Positions 53,719 to 61,408 of a stretch of 64,000 nt of DNA are shown piece by piece (the first letter of the stretch is position 1; every line of letters starts with the position of its first letter). This DNA is from Flavobacteriaceae bacterium UBA3591 (GTDB lineage Bacteria > Bacteroidota > Bacteroidia > Flavobacteriales > Flavobacteriaceae), in assembly GCA_002375695.1 (NCBI GenBank), contig DFMO01000003.1:360062-424061 (forward strand). Reading direction: 5' to 3'. The notes beneath the pieces are model-generated. The model was not told where the DNA came from, made no database searches, and saw nothing but the letters and a program-made list of their open reading frames with translations. Made by a program: the position numbers and the translations under genes.

Positions 53719-55120
53719 AAGAAATCAAATTATGAAATTTATAAAAGGAGTTGCCGTTGCGATGGTGTTCTTAACATTACAATCTTGTTTTGTGGCCAAG
53801 GACTATACAAGACCACAAGAAGTTGTAACGGCCAAAAATTTTCGTACAGACCAACTGCCACAAGATAGTTTGTCTATGGCAACAGTGTCTTGGAGAGAAA
53901 TATTTACTGATCCCATGCTTCAAAATTACATCGAAGAAGGATTAAACAACAACATGGATATTCGCATTGCCTTGCAACAAATTGCTATTGCCGAAGCCTA
54001 TGTTAAACAGGGGAAAGCAGGTTATTTTCCAACTTTAAATGGCACGGCTCGCGCATCGCACCAAGAGTTTTCTGAAAGCAGCCAATTTGGTGGTGTGTCT
54101 TCTGCCAATCAATTTGAGCTTGCAGGAGGCCTTTCGTGGGAAGCCGACATTTGGGGCAAAATTAGAAGTACAAAGCGCGCATCAGACGCTACTTATTTGC
54201 AATCTGTTGCCGCACATCAAGCCGTAAAAAGTAGATTGGTTGCAAATATTGCAGCCACTTATTATCAACTTTTAGCAATTGATGAGCAAATACGCGTAAC
54301 CGAAGAAACAATTAAAACCCGTACAAAAGGTTTGGAAACTACGCTAGCCTTAAAGGAAGCGGGTAGTGTAACCGAAGTTGGTGTAAAACAAACCGAGGCG
54401 CAATTGTTTACAGCCCGCGCCATTTTAGTCGATTTGCAAAAACAAAGTCGCTTGGTAGAAAACACCTTGTCCATTTTATTGGGAAGCGCTCCCCAACAAA
54501 TAACAAGAAACACTTTAAACGAGCAAACTATTGATATTCCAATTACGGCTGGGGTTCCTTCTCAATTATTGAGTAACAGACCCGATGTAATTGCGGCCGA
54601 ATACAGTTTAATTAACGCATTTGAACTTACCAACGTTGCCCGAAGTAATTTCTACCCTTCGCTTACTTTAAGTGCAAACGGTGGTTTTCAAAGTATTGAA
54701 ATAGATAAACTTTTTAATGCAAACTCTTTATTTGCTAGTGTTGTAGGCGGTTTAACACAACCTATTTTTAACGGTAGAAAAATAAAAACGCAATACGAAG
54801 TTGCCCAAGCCAGACAAGAACAAGCGTTGTTAAATTTTAAATATGCACTCTTAAACGCTAGTAAAGAAGTGTCTGACGCACTTTACGCTATGGAGGCGGC
54901 AACACAAAAGATTGAAATTAAAGAAAGCGAAAACGAAGCTTATAATCTTGCAACAGATTATTCAGAAGAATTGTTAGATAACGGTTTTGCAAACTATTTA
55001 GAAGTTTTAACTGCCCAAGAACGAGCTCTTAATTCGAGTTTAGATTTGGTAGCAGCAAAAAATAACCGCCTTCAGGCCATCGTAGATTTATACGAAGCCT
55101 TAGGAGGAGGTTGGCAATAA
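53708..55120 (+). CDS. outer-membrane efflux channel (TolC/NodT family lipoprotein)
   Basis: 470 aa. The signal ends in lipobox LQSC. The start at 53708 overlaps the pump gene by 11 nt; an in-frame ATG at 53732 is an alternative. Two OEP repeats (SWREIFTDPMLQNYIEEGL, and SNRPDVIAAEYSLINA) are typical of NodT. Last gene of the tripartite efflux operon. Confidence 0.94.
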   Translation: MKIKRNQIMKFIKGVAVAMVFLTLQSCFVAKDYTRPQEVVTAKNFRTDQLPQDSLSMATVSWREIFTDPMLQNYIEEGLNNNMDIRIALQQIAIAEAYVKQGKAGYFPTLNGTARASHQEFSESSQFGGVSSANQFELAGGLSWEADIWGKIRSTKRASDATYLQSVAAHQAVKSRLVANIAATYYQLLAIDEQIRVTEETIKTRTKGLETTLALKEAGSVTEVGVKQTEAQLFTARAILVDLQKQSRLVENTLSILLGSAPQQITRNTLNEQTIDIPITAGVPSQLLSNRPDVIAAEYSLINAFELTNVARSNFYPSLTLSANGGFQSIEIDKLFNANSLFASVVGGLTQPIFNGRKIKTQYEVAQARQEQALLNFKYALLNASKEVSDALYAMEAATQKIEIKESENEAYNLATDYSEELLDNGFANYLEVLTAQERALNSSLDLVAAKNNRLQAIVDLYEALGGGWQ

Positions 55121-55153
55121 TTACCTTTTTTCATTAGTTAGTTGTTTGATTGA

Positions 55154-55191
55154 AAAACTGCCCCGGCCATTGGCTGGGGTGGTTTTTTTTT
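55154..55191 (+). terminator. terminator of the RND efflux operon
   Basis: 15-bp GC-rich stem (AAAACTGCCCCGGCC / GGCTGGGGTGGTTTT, three wobble pairs), ATT loop, then a T-run. It overlaps the 3' end of the convergent YCII-like gene. Confidence 0.85.
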
Positions 55192-55684
55192 ATCGCAAAT
55201 TAAAACCTTTGGCCGCCCACCAAGGACGGATTTCAATTGAAAGCCTGCCAGCTTTAACCATGGGGTCCATATTGGCAAGGCTGTCTGCCATTTTTTGTGT
55301 GGGTACGTTGTAAATAGTAATTCCGCGTATGTCGCCATCATCGCCAAACGGTCCCGAAATATCTGCAAAACCTTTTTCGTACATTCGACCTAAATGCGCC
55401 AAATGTAACTTTTGAAGGCTATCTGCTTCTTCTTTGCTTTGCGAACGAGTTGGCCCTTTTTTTAAGAATGCAATAAAATACTGTTGCATTAAAATGGTGT
55501 CGCCCGTTTTTTCATCAACATAGTCAAAAATCTGAAATCCTTTTTCGGTTAATGAGGATTTAAGTTGTGCTGTGGAAATTTCTTCTTTCTCAGGACAAGG
55601 CTCGGTAATATATTCTTTTTTAATTTTGGTTTCGCAGCTTGAAAGTATAATTCCCAAAAATGCGAAGAGTAGCTTAGTCTTCAT
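55190..55684 (-). CDS. YCII-related domain lipoprotein
   Basis: 164 aa. Lipobox ILSSC (Cys17). The C-terminal half resembles the YciI-like fold: QQYFIAFLKKGPTR, HLAHLGRMYEKGFADISGPFG in pieces, and DPMVKAGRLSIEIRPWWAAKG. Function unknown. It overlaps the CYTH-domain gene start-stop region by 11 nt and so is co-transcribed with it. Confidence 0.78.
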   Translation of the reverse strand: MKTKLLFAFLGIILSSCETKIKKEYITEPCPEKEEISTAQLKSSLTEKGFQIFDYVDEKTGDTILMQQYFIAFLKKGPTRSQSKEEADSLQKLHLAHLGRMYEKGFADISGPFGDDGDIRGITIYNVPTQKMADSLANMDPMVKAGRLSIEIRPWWAAKGFNLR

Positions 55685-56153
55685 TTGTCCAGTTTTTAAA
55701 GGGGTTTTTGCTCAAATTGGAATTGTAATATTTTACCTCGCCTGTTACTTCTATTCCCAACCAAACGGGTTTTAAAAAGGGTTCATTTTCTGTTCTTAGC
55801 TCTATTTCGGCAATAACGAGCCCTTGGTTGTCACCCTTAAACTCGTCCACCTCAAAAGTATGATCTCCGCTTGAAATTTCATAACGGGTTTTTTCAATGA
55901 TACCTGGTTCACAAAGGGGGAGCAATTCTTCGGCTTCGGCTTGCGAAATTTGCTTTTCCCATTCAAAACGCGAAAGCCCCGATTTGTTAGATTTGCCTTT
56001 TACGGTTATATAACCATTATCGCCTTGTATGCGTATGCGCACAGTACGTTCGGGGTGTGTGTTTAAAAACCCTTGTGCAATAGGTGTGCGTTTGTAAGCT
56101 TCATTTTTAAAAGCCTCGGATTTTACGAGGAATTTACGTTCTATTTCTTGCAT
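55674..56153 (-). CDS. CYTH domain protein (triphosphate tunnel enzyme)
   Basis: 159 aa. The signature EIERKF (3-8, the ExExK motif) is followed by paired charged strands (RTVRIRIQGDNGYITVKGKS, in part RIRIQG and TVKGK). CYTH enzymes hydrolyse tripolyphosphate or thiamine triphosphate, or make cAMP; the small single-domain size fits a triphosphatase. Cytoplasmic. Its 3' end overlaps the YCII-like gene. Confidence 0.88.
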   Translation of the reverse strand: MQEIERKFLVKSEAFKNEAYKRTPIAQGFLNTHPERTVRIRIQGDNGYITVKGKSNKSGLSRFEWEKQISQAEAEELLPLCEPGIIEKTRYEISSGDHTFEVDEFKGDNQGLVIAEIELRTENEPFLKPVWLGIEVTGEVKYYNSNLSKNPFKNWTNED

Positions 56154-56169
56154 AGCTTTTTTAATTCTA

Positions 56170-56245
56170 GTGTCTGTTCGAGCGCAGTCGAGAACTCAGT
56201 AGTAGGTTTCTACTGCACCTTGACTGTGCTTAGTGTGCCTAGCTC
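56170..56245. repeat. imperfect hairpin element in the CYTH/TIP30 gap
   Basis: Inner arms CAGTAG (56197-56202) and CTACTG (56210-56215) are nested in outer imperfectly complementary arms GAGCGCAGTCGAGA (56180-56193) and CCTTGACTGTGCTTA (56218-56232). The outer arm resembles GTTCGAGCGCAGTCGAGAAC-type repeats scattered in flavobacterial genomes (from memory). Confidence 0.5.
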
Positions 56246-56256
56246 AACCTGACATT

Positions 56257-56904
56257 TTACTTCACAATATCCTTTATTTTTTCTGAAGTAATAATTTTTT
56301 CAAAATAACCCGTTTTTGCCAAAACTAGCATTGCTTTGGCTATGGTTTCGGCTTTAATCATTTTGTATTTCTTCGGAATTAAAAACGCGAAAGTTTTCAT
56401 AAAAAAAGTGGCAATGTTTTCTCCCAATCGGCTTTCGTTTCTATCACCAACAATTAACGAAGGTTGAAGAATATACGTTTTCTCAATATTTTGCTTTAAA
56501 ACATCGCGCTCCATTTTGCCTTTGGTTTGGTTGTAAAAAATGCGGCTATTTTCATCGGCTCCCAGTGCCGAAATTACAACAAAGGTTTCTATACTGTTCT
56601 GTTTCGCGAGTTTTGCGGCTGTAACCGGAATACCGTAATCTATCTTTTTATAAGTTTCCTTATTGGGTGTTTTGGCTTTTGTTGTTCCGATACAGCAAAA
56701 AACCACATCGGCTTTAAAGGCATCGGAATGTTTTTCCAATTGGAATATATCAATTAAATGTTCCTCAATTTTTTGGGAATTGTTATCTGCGGAACTGCGG
56801 GAGAATAACTTTATTTTTTCAAAGGAAGCATCTTTTAATAGCATTTCCAATAATATGCCGCCCGTTAATCCCGTGGCGCCGAGAATGATTGCTGTTTTTT
56901 TCAA
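56257..56904 (-). CDS. NAD(P)H-binding short-chain oxidoreductase, HTATIP2/TIP30-like
   Basis: 215 aa from a TTG at 56904 (KKTAIILGATGLTGG follows). No ATG is available upstream in frame; another TTG lies at 56913. Both TTGs fall in or at the edge of a REP palindrome (56903-56917). The Rossmann motif GATGLTGG and the later VFCCIGTTKAKTPNKE fit the TIP30-like atypical SDR family. The substrate is unknown. Confidence 0.85.
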   Translation of the reverse strand: MKKTAIILGATGLTGGILLEMLLKDASFEKIKLFSRSSADNNSQKIEEHLIDIFQLEKHSDAFKADVVFCCIGTTKAKTPNKETYKKIDYGIPVTAAKLAKQNSIETFVVISALGADENSRIFYNQTKGKMERDVLKQNIEKTYILQPSLIVGDRNESRLGENIATFFMKTFAFLIPKKYKMIKAETIAKAMLVLAKTGYFEKIITSEKIKDIVK

Positions 56905-56917
56905 CTTTGACAAAGTT
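56903..56917. repeat. REP palindrome 1 (AACTTTGACAAAGTT)
   Basis: 15-bp near-perfect palindrome with a single A/T centre. It overlaps the TTG start of the TIP30-like gene. Forms an inverted pair with the copy at 56982-56996. Confidence 0.85.
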
Positions 56918-56981
56918 TTCTGAAATTCAATTTTTATGCTGTAATTTCAATTATAATGCTAAGTACCATTAAAAATAGATA

Positions 56982-56996
56982 AACTTTGTCAAAGTT
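56982..56996. repeat. REP palindrome 2 (AACTTTGTCAAAGTT)
   Basis: Reverse complement of copy 1, 64 nt away, and 50 nt upstream of the RAYT gene. Confidence 0.85.
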
Positions 56997-57046
56997 AGCA
57001 CTCAATTTATTAAATTCAGTTTTTAGAAATGCAAAGTTGATACTCC

Positions 57047-57625
57047 TTGGAAACTGACAAATATTATCATATCTACAATCGCGCAAATGGAACGGAAAAA
57101 ATTTTTGTTTCCACTGAAAATTTTGACTTCTTTATTCGTAAGTATCAAAAGTTTATAGTCCCTGTGGTCGATACATTTTGCTATTGCTTAATGCCGAATC
57201 ACTTTCATTTTTTAATAAAGGTCAAGTCTGAAAAACAGTTGGTTGAACTTGATATTTTCCAAGATTTTAAGAAGAAGAGTCTTTTCGTGAGTAAACAGTT
57301 TTCAAACTTATTTAGCTCCTATACGCAGGCTTTCAATAAACAACAAGGAAGAAGGGGTAATCTTTTTATGCGACCTTTTAAGCGAAAGGAGATTCAGGAT
57401 AAAATTTATTTTCGAAAACTTGTTCATTATATTCATCTTAATCCTGTTGAAGCGGGGCTCTGTAAATATCCGGCAGAATGGGTCTATTCCTCATACAATG
57501 CTTTGATTTCACAAAAACCAACTTTGCTAAACAGATTGGAAGTTATGAGACATTTTGATACAGTAGCAAATTTTATTTATGTTCACTCATATCCACCCCA
57601 GATTACAGGTATTGAAACGTTCTAA
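57047..57625 (+). CDS. REP-associated tyrosine transposase (RAYT, Y1_Tnp/HUH family)
   Basis: 192 aa from a TTG start (57047); no in-frame ATG precedes the conserved YYHIYNRANG. The HUH metal site is MPNHFHFLI (His52 and His54) and the catalytic tyrosine is Tyr147 or Tyr150 in WVYSSY; HLNPVEAG is another family block. RAYTs cut single-stranded REP hairpins, and REP palindromes flank this gene on both sides. It precedes dinB on the same strand. Confidence 0.92.
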   Translation: METDKYYHIYNRANGTEKIFVSTENFDFFIRKYQKFIVPVVDTFCYCLMPNHFHFLIKVKSEKQLVELDIFQDFKKKSLFVSKQFSNLFSSYTQAFNKQQGRRGNLFMRPFKRKEIQDKIYFRKLVHYIHLNPVEAGLCKYPAEWVYSSYNALISQKPTLLNRLEVMRHFDTVANFIYVHSYPPQITGIETF

Positions 57626-57630
57626 ATCTT

Positions 57631-57663
57631 AACTTTGACAAAGTTTATAACTTTGTCAAAGTT
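57631..57663. repeat. REP inverted pair (REPIN-like)
   Basis: AACTTTGACAAAGTT, TAT, AACTTTGTCAAAGTT: two perfect 15-mers in opposite orientation 3 nt apart, starting 5 nt after the RAYT stop. The last bases form the TTG start candidate of dinB. Confidence 0.9.
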
Positions 57664-58756
57664 GAATAATATCCGCAAAATAATACATGTAGATATGGAC
57701 GCTTTTTATGCGTCTGTGGAGCAGTTGGACAAGCCCGAACTGCGCGGAAAACCGCTGGCAGTGGGAGGCAGTTCTGCTCGCGGTGTTGTGGCGGCAGCAA
57801 GCTACGAAGCGCGAAAATTTGGGGTGCGCAGTGCAATGAGCGGTGCTATGGCAAAAAAGCTCTGTCCTCATTTAATATTTGTTAAAACAAATTTTGAAAG
57901 GTATCGAGAAGTTTCAAATCAAATCAGGAAAATTTTCCTTGAATATACCGATTTGGTTGAGCCGCTGTCTTTGGACGAAGCCTATCTAGACGTTACCGAA
58001 AACAAAAAAGGCAATCCCAGCGCTTCAATGATTGCTCAAGAAATTCGCAATAGAATAAAAGAAGTTACCGGTTTAAATGCCTCTGCAGGAATTTCCATCA
58101 ATAAATTTGTGGCGAAAATAGCTAGTGATATTAACAAACCCAACGGACAAAAAACTATTGGCCCTGAAGAGGTGGAACCTTTTTTAGAAACGCTAGACGT
58201 AAAGATGTTTTACGGGGTAGGCAAGGTTACCAAGGAAAAAATGTACCGACTCGGCATTTTTACCGGAAAGGATTTAAAAGAAAAATCACTCGAATTTTTG
58301 GAGGAACACTTCGGGAAAAGCGGCCGTTTTTACTACAATATAGTTCGCGGTATTCAAAATAGCAAGGTAAAGTCAACACGAATCCAAAAATCATTGGCGG
58401 CAGAGCATACGTTTTCAGAAAATATTTCATCTGAAATTTTTATGCTGGAACGGTTGGAAGAAATTGCCTTTGAGGTGGAAAGCAGACTTCAAAAGCGCAG
58501 TTTGGCAGGAAAAACGGTTACCCTTAAAATTAAATACAGTGATTTTTCATTGCAGACGCGCAGTAAAACCCTTCCGCTTTTTATTGCTTCCAAAGAATTG
58601 ATTGTTGAAGTGGTTAAAGAATTGTTATTTCAGGAAAAAATGAAGGAATCGGTACGTTTGTTGGGGATATCAATTTCAAACCTAAACAACGAAACTTCTA
58701 AAAAACAGGAAGTAATAGAACAATCGATAGACGTGCAACTAAAACTTGAATTTTAA
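57662..58756 (+). CDS. dinB: DNA polymerase IV (Y-family)
   Basis: 364 aa from the TTG at 57662 (NNIRKIIHVDMDAFYASVEQ follows). TTG codons at 57635 and 57653 are in frame but lie within the REP pair. Catalytic acids are in HVDMDAFYASVE and PLSLDEAYLDV, and the little-finger domain is complete. It performs error-prone translesion synthesis. No LexA-type operator was recognised; the REP element occupies the leader. Confidence 0.95.
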   Translation: MNNIRKIIHVDMDAFYASVEQLDKPELRGKPLAVGGSSARGVVAAASYEARKFGVRSAMSGAMAKKLCPHLIFVKTNFERYREVSNQIRKIFLEYTDLVEPLSLDEAYLDVTENKKGNPSASMIAQEIRNRIKEVTGLNASAGISINKFVAKIASDINKPNGQKTIGPEEVEPFLETLDVKMFYGVGKVTKEKMYRLGIFTGKDLKEKSLEFLEEHFGKSGRFYYNIVRGIQNSKVKSTRIQKSLAAEHTFSENISSEIFMLERLEEIAFEVESRLQKRSLAGKTVTLKIKYSDFSLQTRSKTLPLFIASKELIVEVVKELLFQEKMKESVRLLGISISNLNNETSKKQEVIEQSIDVQLKLEF

Positions 58757-58804
58757 ATATGAATAAAAGACTACGTATCTTTAATAACTTAAAAATTCCA
58801 GCTT

Positions 58805-59566
58805 ATGAAGACCGTAGCTCTTTCCCTTTTTGCTCTTGCAGGTTTCATCTTTCTATTTTCCTGCAAAAACGACGTTAAAACTCCTGAAGAAACACAAATT
58901 GTTGCAACAGATTCCATCCCTGCTGAAACTGTGCCCGATGCTATGTATGTTACTGCTGTAAGTGGTTTGACCTTGCGGGAATATCCAAATCTGCAAAGTG
59001 AAAAATTGGCTGTAATGCCTTTGGGCACGAAAGTGAAAATTGTAAAGGCCGAAGGAAAAACCACGATGAATGTAGGTGGAATTGACGGCGCAATGGACGA
59101 GGTGGAATTCAACAACCAAAAAGGGTTTGCCTTTAACGGTTTTCTGTCGAAATTTCTCCCTCCCGGGGAAGATGCTTCGGCAAAGCTTTATGCTGAAGAA
59201 TTGAGGAAGGATTTTCCGAAGGTTAGCTATTCCGAAGCTACGGGCGGAACGGCGAGCAAGCCCACCAAAACCGAAACATTAATACTCCCTACAAACAAAT
59301 GGCACGAGGCGTTTTTTACGGCGCAGCAGCTTTTCGGTATTCCGCGGCAGTTTGCTTTTCCGAACCCAAAGGGAGCCAATAGTGAAACACAACAAAATAA
59401 CGATAAAAAGAAGGGCGATTTTATTAGCAAACTGCAGATTTCCCGAAACGAAAATGTGCTTCAGAAAATAGTGTACACTTACAAAACCACCGGGTTTGGC
59501 TATACCGTAACCATTACCGAGGAAGCCGAGGGGATGAAACTGGAAAAGGTGGAGGTGGCGGATTAA
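58805..59566 (+). CDS. SH3-domain lipoprotein
   Basis: 253 aa. Lipobox FLFSC (Cys20) and a short Thr/Glu-rich linker are followed by a bacterial SH3 domain at about 45-115 (GLTLREYPNLQSEKLAVMPLG in part). The C-terminal domain (about 120-253) is not recognised. SH3b domains often bind cell-wall or protein ligands. It follows dinB by 48 nt and is followed by a REP pair. Confidence 0.82.
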   Translation: MKTVALSLFALAGFIFLFSCKNDVKTPEETQIVATDSIPAETVPDAMYVTAVSGLTLREYPNLQSEKLAVMPLGTKVKIVKAEGKTTMNVGGIDGAMDEVEFNNQKGFAFNGFLSKFLPPGEDASAKLYAEELRKDFPKVSYSEATGGTASKPTKTETLILPTNKWHEAFFTAQQLFGIPRQFAFPNPKGANSETQQNNDKKKGDFISKLQISRNENVLQKIVYTYKTTGFGYTVTITEEAEGMKLEKVEVAD

Positions 59567-59573
59567 AATTATT

Positions 59574-59606
59574 AACTTTGACAAAGTTTTGAACATTGTC
59601 AAAGTT
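59574..59606. repeat. REP inverted pair, one arm with a mismatch
   Basis: AACTTTGACAAAGTT, TTG, AACATTGTCAAAGTT. The same 15-3-15 layout as at 57631-57663, with one substitution in the second copy. Confidence 0.85.
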
Positions 59607-59613
59607 TAAATTT

Positions 59614-59645
59614 GGACGATCTCAAATTTTGAGGCCGTCTTTTTA
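59614..59645 (+). terminator. terminator upstream of the first FG-GAP gene
   Basis: Outer stem GACG/CGTC and inner CTCA/TGAG with a T-run. Its tail (GGCCGTCTTTTTA) recurs before the second FG-GAP gene at 62946-62958. Confidence 0.6.
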
Positions 59646-59656
59646 CACAAAAAAAT

Positions 59657-61027
59657 ATGATAAGATATTTATATATAATTGCCATTATCCTACTTAGCTT
59701 TAAAAGTTTTGCACAATTTGGCCCCCAACAAATAATTACCCAAACTGCAAATGGAACCCAAATAATAGTAGCAGCAGATATAGATGGCGATGGAAATTCA
59801 GATTTAGTATCTGCAAATAAATTTGGCAATTCAATTACGTGGTATAAAAACTTGGATGGCCTTGGAACTTTTGGTTCAGAAAATTTGATTGCTACTTTAA
59901 ACGAAACGACATTCGTTTCTGCTGCTGATATTGATGGAGATGGTGATATTGATCTGATGGCTGTTGCATATTTTATTGATTCGGTAGTTTGGTATGAAAA
60001 CTTAGATGGTAATGGGAATTTTAGCTCTCAAAAAATAATAAGTGATCAAGCGGATGGAGCATCTTCCTTGAGTATAGCAGATATAGATGGTGATGGCGAC
60101 ATGGATATAATATCAGCTTCAGATTTTTTAGGTTTGGCATGGTATGAAAACCTGGATGGGCAAGGGAATTTCAGCACTACTAAAATTATTGACAATACAA
60201 TTAGCAATTCGCGTTCTGTTGTAGCAGTGGATATGGATGATGATGGGGATGTGGATATTCTAGGTAATTCATCTGATACAGAAAGGATATTTTGGATAGA
60301 AAACATGGATGGAATTGGTACTTTTGGTATACGTCATTCCATTAATGAGATTGGATCTTATTCAAATGTCATCTTTGCCGCTGATGCCGATGGCGATGGC
60401 GATATGGATGTTTTTTCAGCATCACCAGGGGATAATGAGGTGGCTTGGTACGAAAATTTGGATGGCTTGGGCAATTTTGGCCCAAAAAGCACGATAACCG
60501 ATACCTTGGAAAATGCTTGGACGGTTTTTGCAGCCGATTTAGACAACGATGGGGATATTGACGTATTGGCGACTAGTGTTGAAACTTTTGGCGGAGAAAT
60601 TGTCTGGTTTGAAAATCTGGATGGGCAAGGAAATTTCAGTTCGAAAAAAACAATCAGTACGGAAGTGCAATCGCCCCGTTCCGTTATAGCAGCAGATATT
60701 GATAATGACGGCGATATGGACGTGATAGCTTCTTCCCAAAACGATGACAAAATAGCGTGGTATGAAAACCTGACCATTTTAGGTGTTGAGGAAAACCAAA
60801 TCGATACCATAAAGATCTACCCAAACCCTACTGATGGTTTACTCTATATAGATGCTAACATCGAAAGTATTAAAGGCGCTACGGTTTTTGATATATTGGG
60901 CAAAAAGGTGCTTCAATTGGAAGGAAACAAGCAACAAGTGGATATTTCGAGCCTTGAAAGTGGCATGTATTTTTTAAACCTAAAAACCGAAAGTGGGCAA
61001 TTCAACCAAAAAATAATCAAGAAATAG
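59657..61027 (+). CDS. FG-GAP/VCBS repeat protein with T9SS sorting domain (copy 1)
   Basis: 456 aa. A signal peptide (IILLSFKSFAQ) is followed by about seven repeats with a calcium-binding DxDxDG loop (DIDGDGDID and variants) and WYENLDG, as in integrin-like beta-propellers. The last 75 residues are a type A T9SS sorting domain (IYPNPTDGLLYI, ending FNQKIIKK). Likely exported to the cell surface. It has a paralogue at 62970. Confidence 0.92.
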   Translation: MIRYLYIIAIILLSFKSFAQFGPQQIITQTANGTQIIVAADIDGDGNSDLVSANKFGNSITWYKNLDGLGTFGSENLIATLNETTFVSAADIDGDGDIDLMAVAYFIDSVVWYENLDGNGNFSSQKIISDQADGASSLSIADIDGDGDMDIISASDFLGLAWYENLDGQGNFSTTKIIDNTISNSRSVVAVDMDDDGDVDILGNSSDTERIFWIENMDGIGTFGIRHSINEIGSYSNVIFAADADGDGDMDVFSASPGDNEVAWYENLDGLGNFGPKSTITDTLENAWTVFAADLDNDGDIDVLATSVETFGGEIVWFENLDGQGNFSSKKTISTEVQSPRSVIAADIDNDGDMDVIASSQNDDKIAWYENLTILGVEENQIDTIKIYPNPTDGLLYIDANIESIKGATVFDILGKKVLQLEGNKQQVDISSLESGMYFLNLKTESGQFNQKIIKK

Positions 61028-61034
61028 CATTTTC

Positions 61035-61067
61035 AACTTTGACAAAGTTCTATACTTTGTGCGACTT
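61035..61067. repeat. REP palindrome with degenerate partner
   Basis: AACTTTGACAAAGTT (61035-61049), then CTAT and a decayed second arm (ACTTTGTGCGACTT). Confidence 0.7.
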
Positions 61068-61079
61068 ATTTTAGGGAAT

Positions 61080-61301
61080 TTAGAATTCTAATAATTCCCT
61101 TGGGTGGATATTCAGGGCTTTTGCTATTTCCACCACATTGGTAAGTGATATATTCACTTTGCCATTTTCAATTCTGTTTATAAACTCGCGGGTCAGCCCC
61201 GTTTCAAAACCCAGTTGTTTTTGCGACAATGATTGTGCGACTCGCCGTTTTCTAAGGTTGTCGCCAAATTTAACAAGATATGGATTTGCACTGCCGCCCA
61301 C
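61080..61301 (-). CDS. XRE-family helix-turn-helix regulator
   Basis: 73 aa from a GTG at 61301; no in-frame ATG. A single HTH_3 domain: LRKRRVAQSLSQKQLGFETGL in part (SQKQLGFETG), then FINRIENGKVNISLTNVVEIAKAL in part (INRIENGKVNIS). The product ends right after the domain. It is divergent from the M43 pseudogene, with two palindromes between them. Confidence 0.88.
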   Translation of the reverse strand: MGGSANPYLVKFGDNLRKRRVAQSLSQKQLGFETGLTREFINRIENGKVNISLTNVVEIAKALNIHPRELLEF

Positions 61302-61316
61302 GCAATAAAGGTGGGC

Positions 61317-61333
61317 ATCAAAATAATTTTGAT
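61317..61333. promoter_or_regulatory. palindrome A (putative XRE operator)
   Basis: Perfect ATCAAAAT-A-ATTTTGAT in the divergent region 15 nt upstream of the XRE start. Confidence 0.55.
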
Positions 61334-61352
61334 AGTGATATATAAATCACTA
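61333..61352. promoter_or_regulatory. palindrome B (putative XRE operator)
   Basis: Perfect TAGTGAT-N6-ATCACTA, abutting palindrome A and 56 nt before the M43 ATG. Confidence 0.55.
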
Positions 61353-61408
61353 TATTTAACCTGATTTCATTTCATATAACTAATTTATTAACCCAAATCT
61401 TTGAAATT

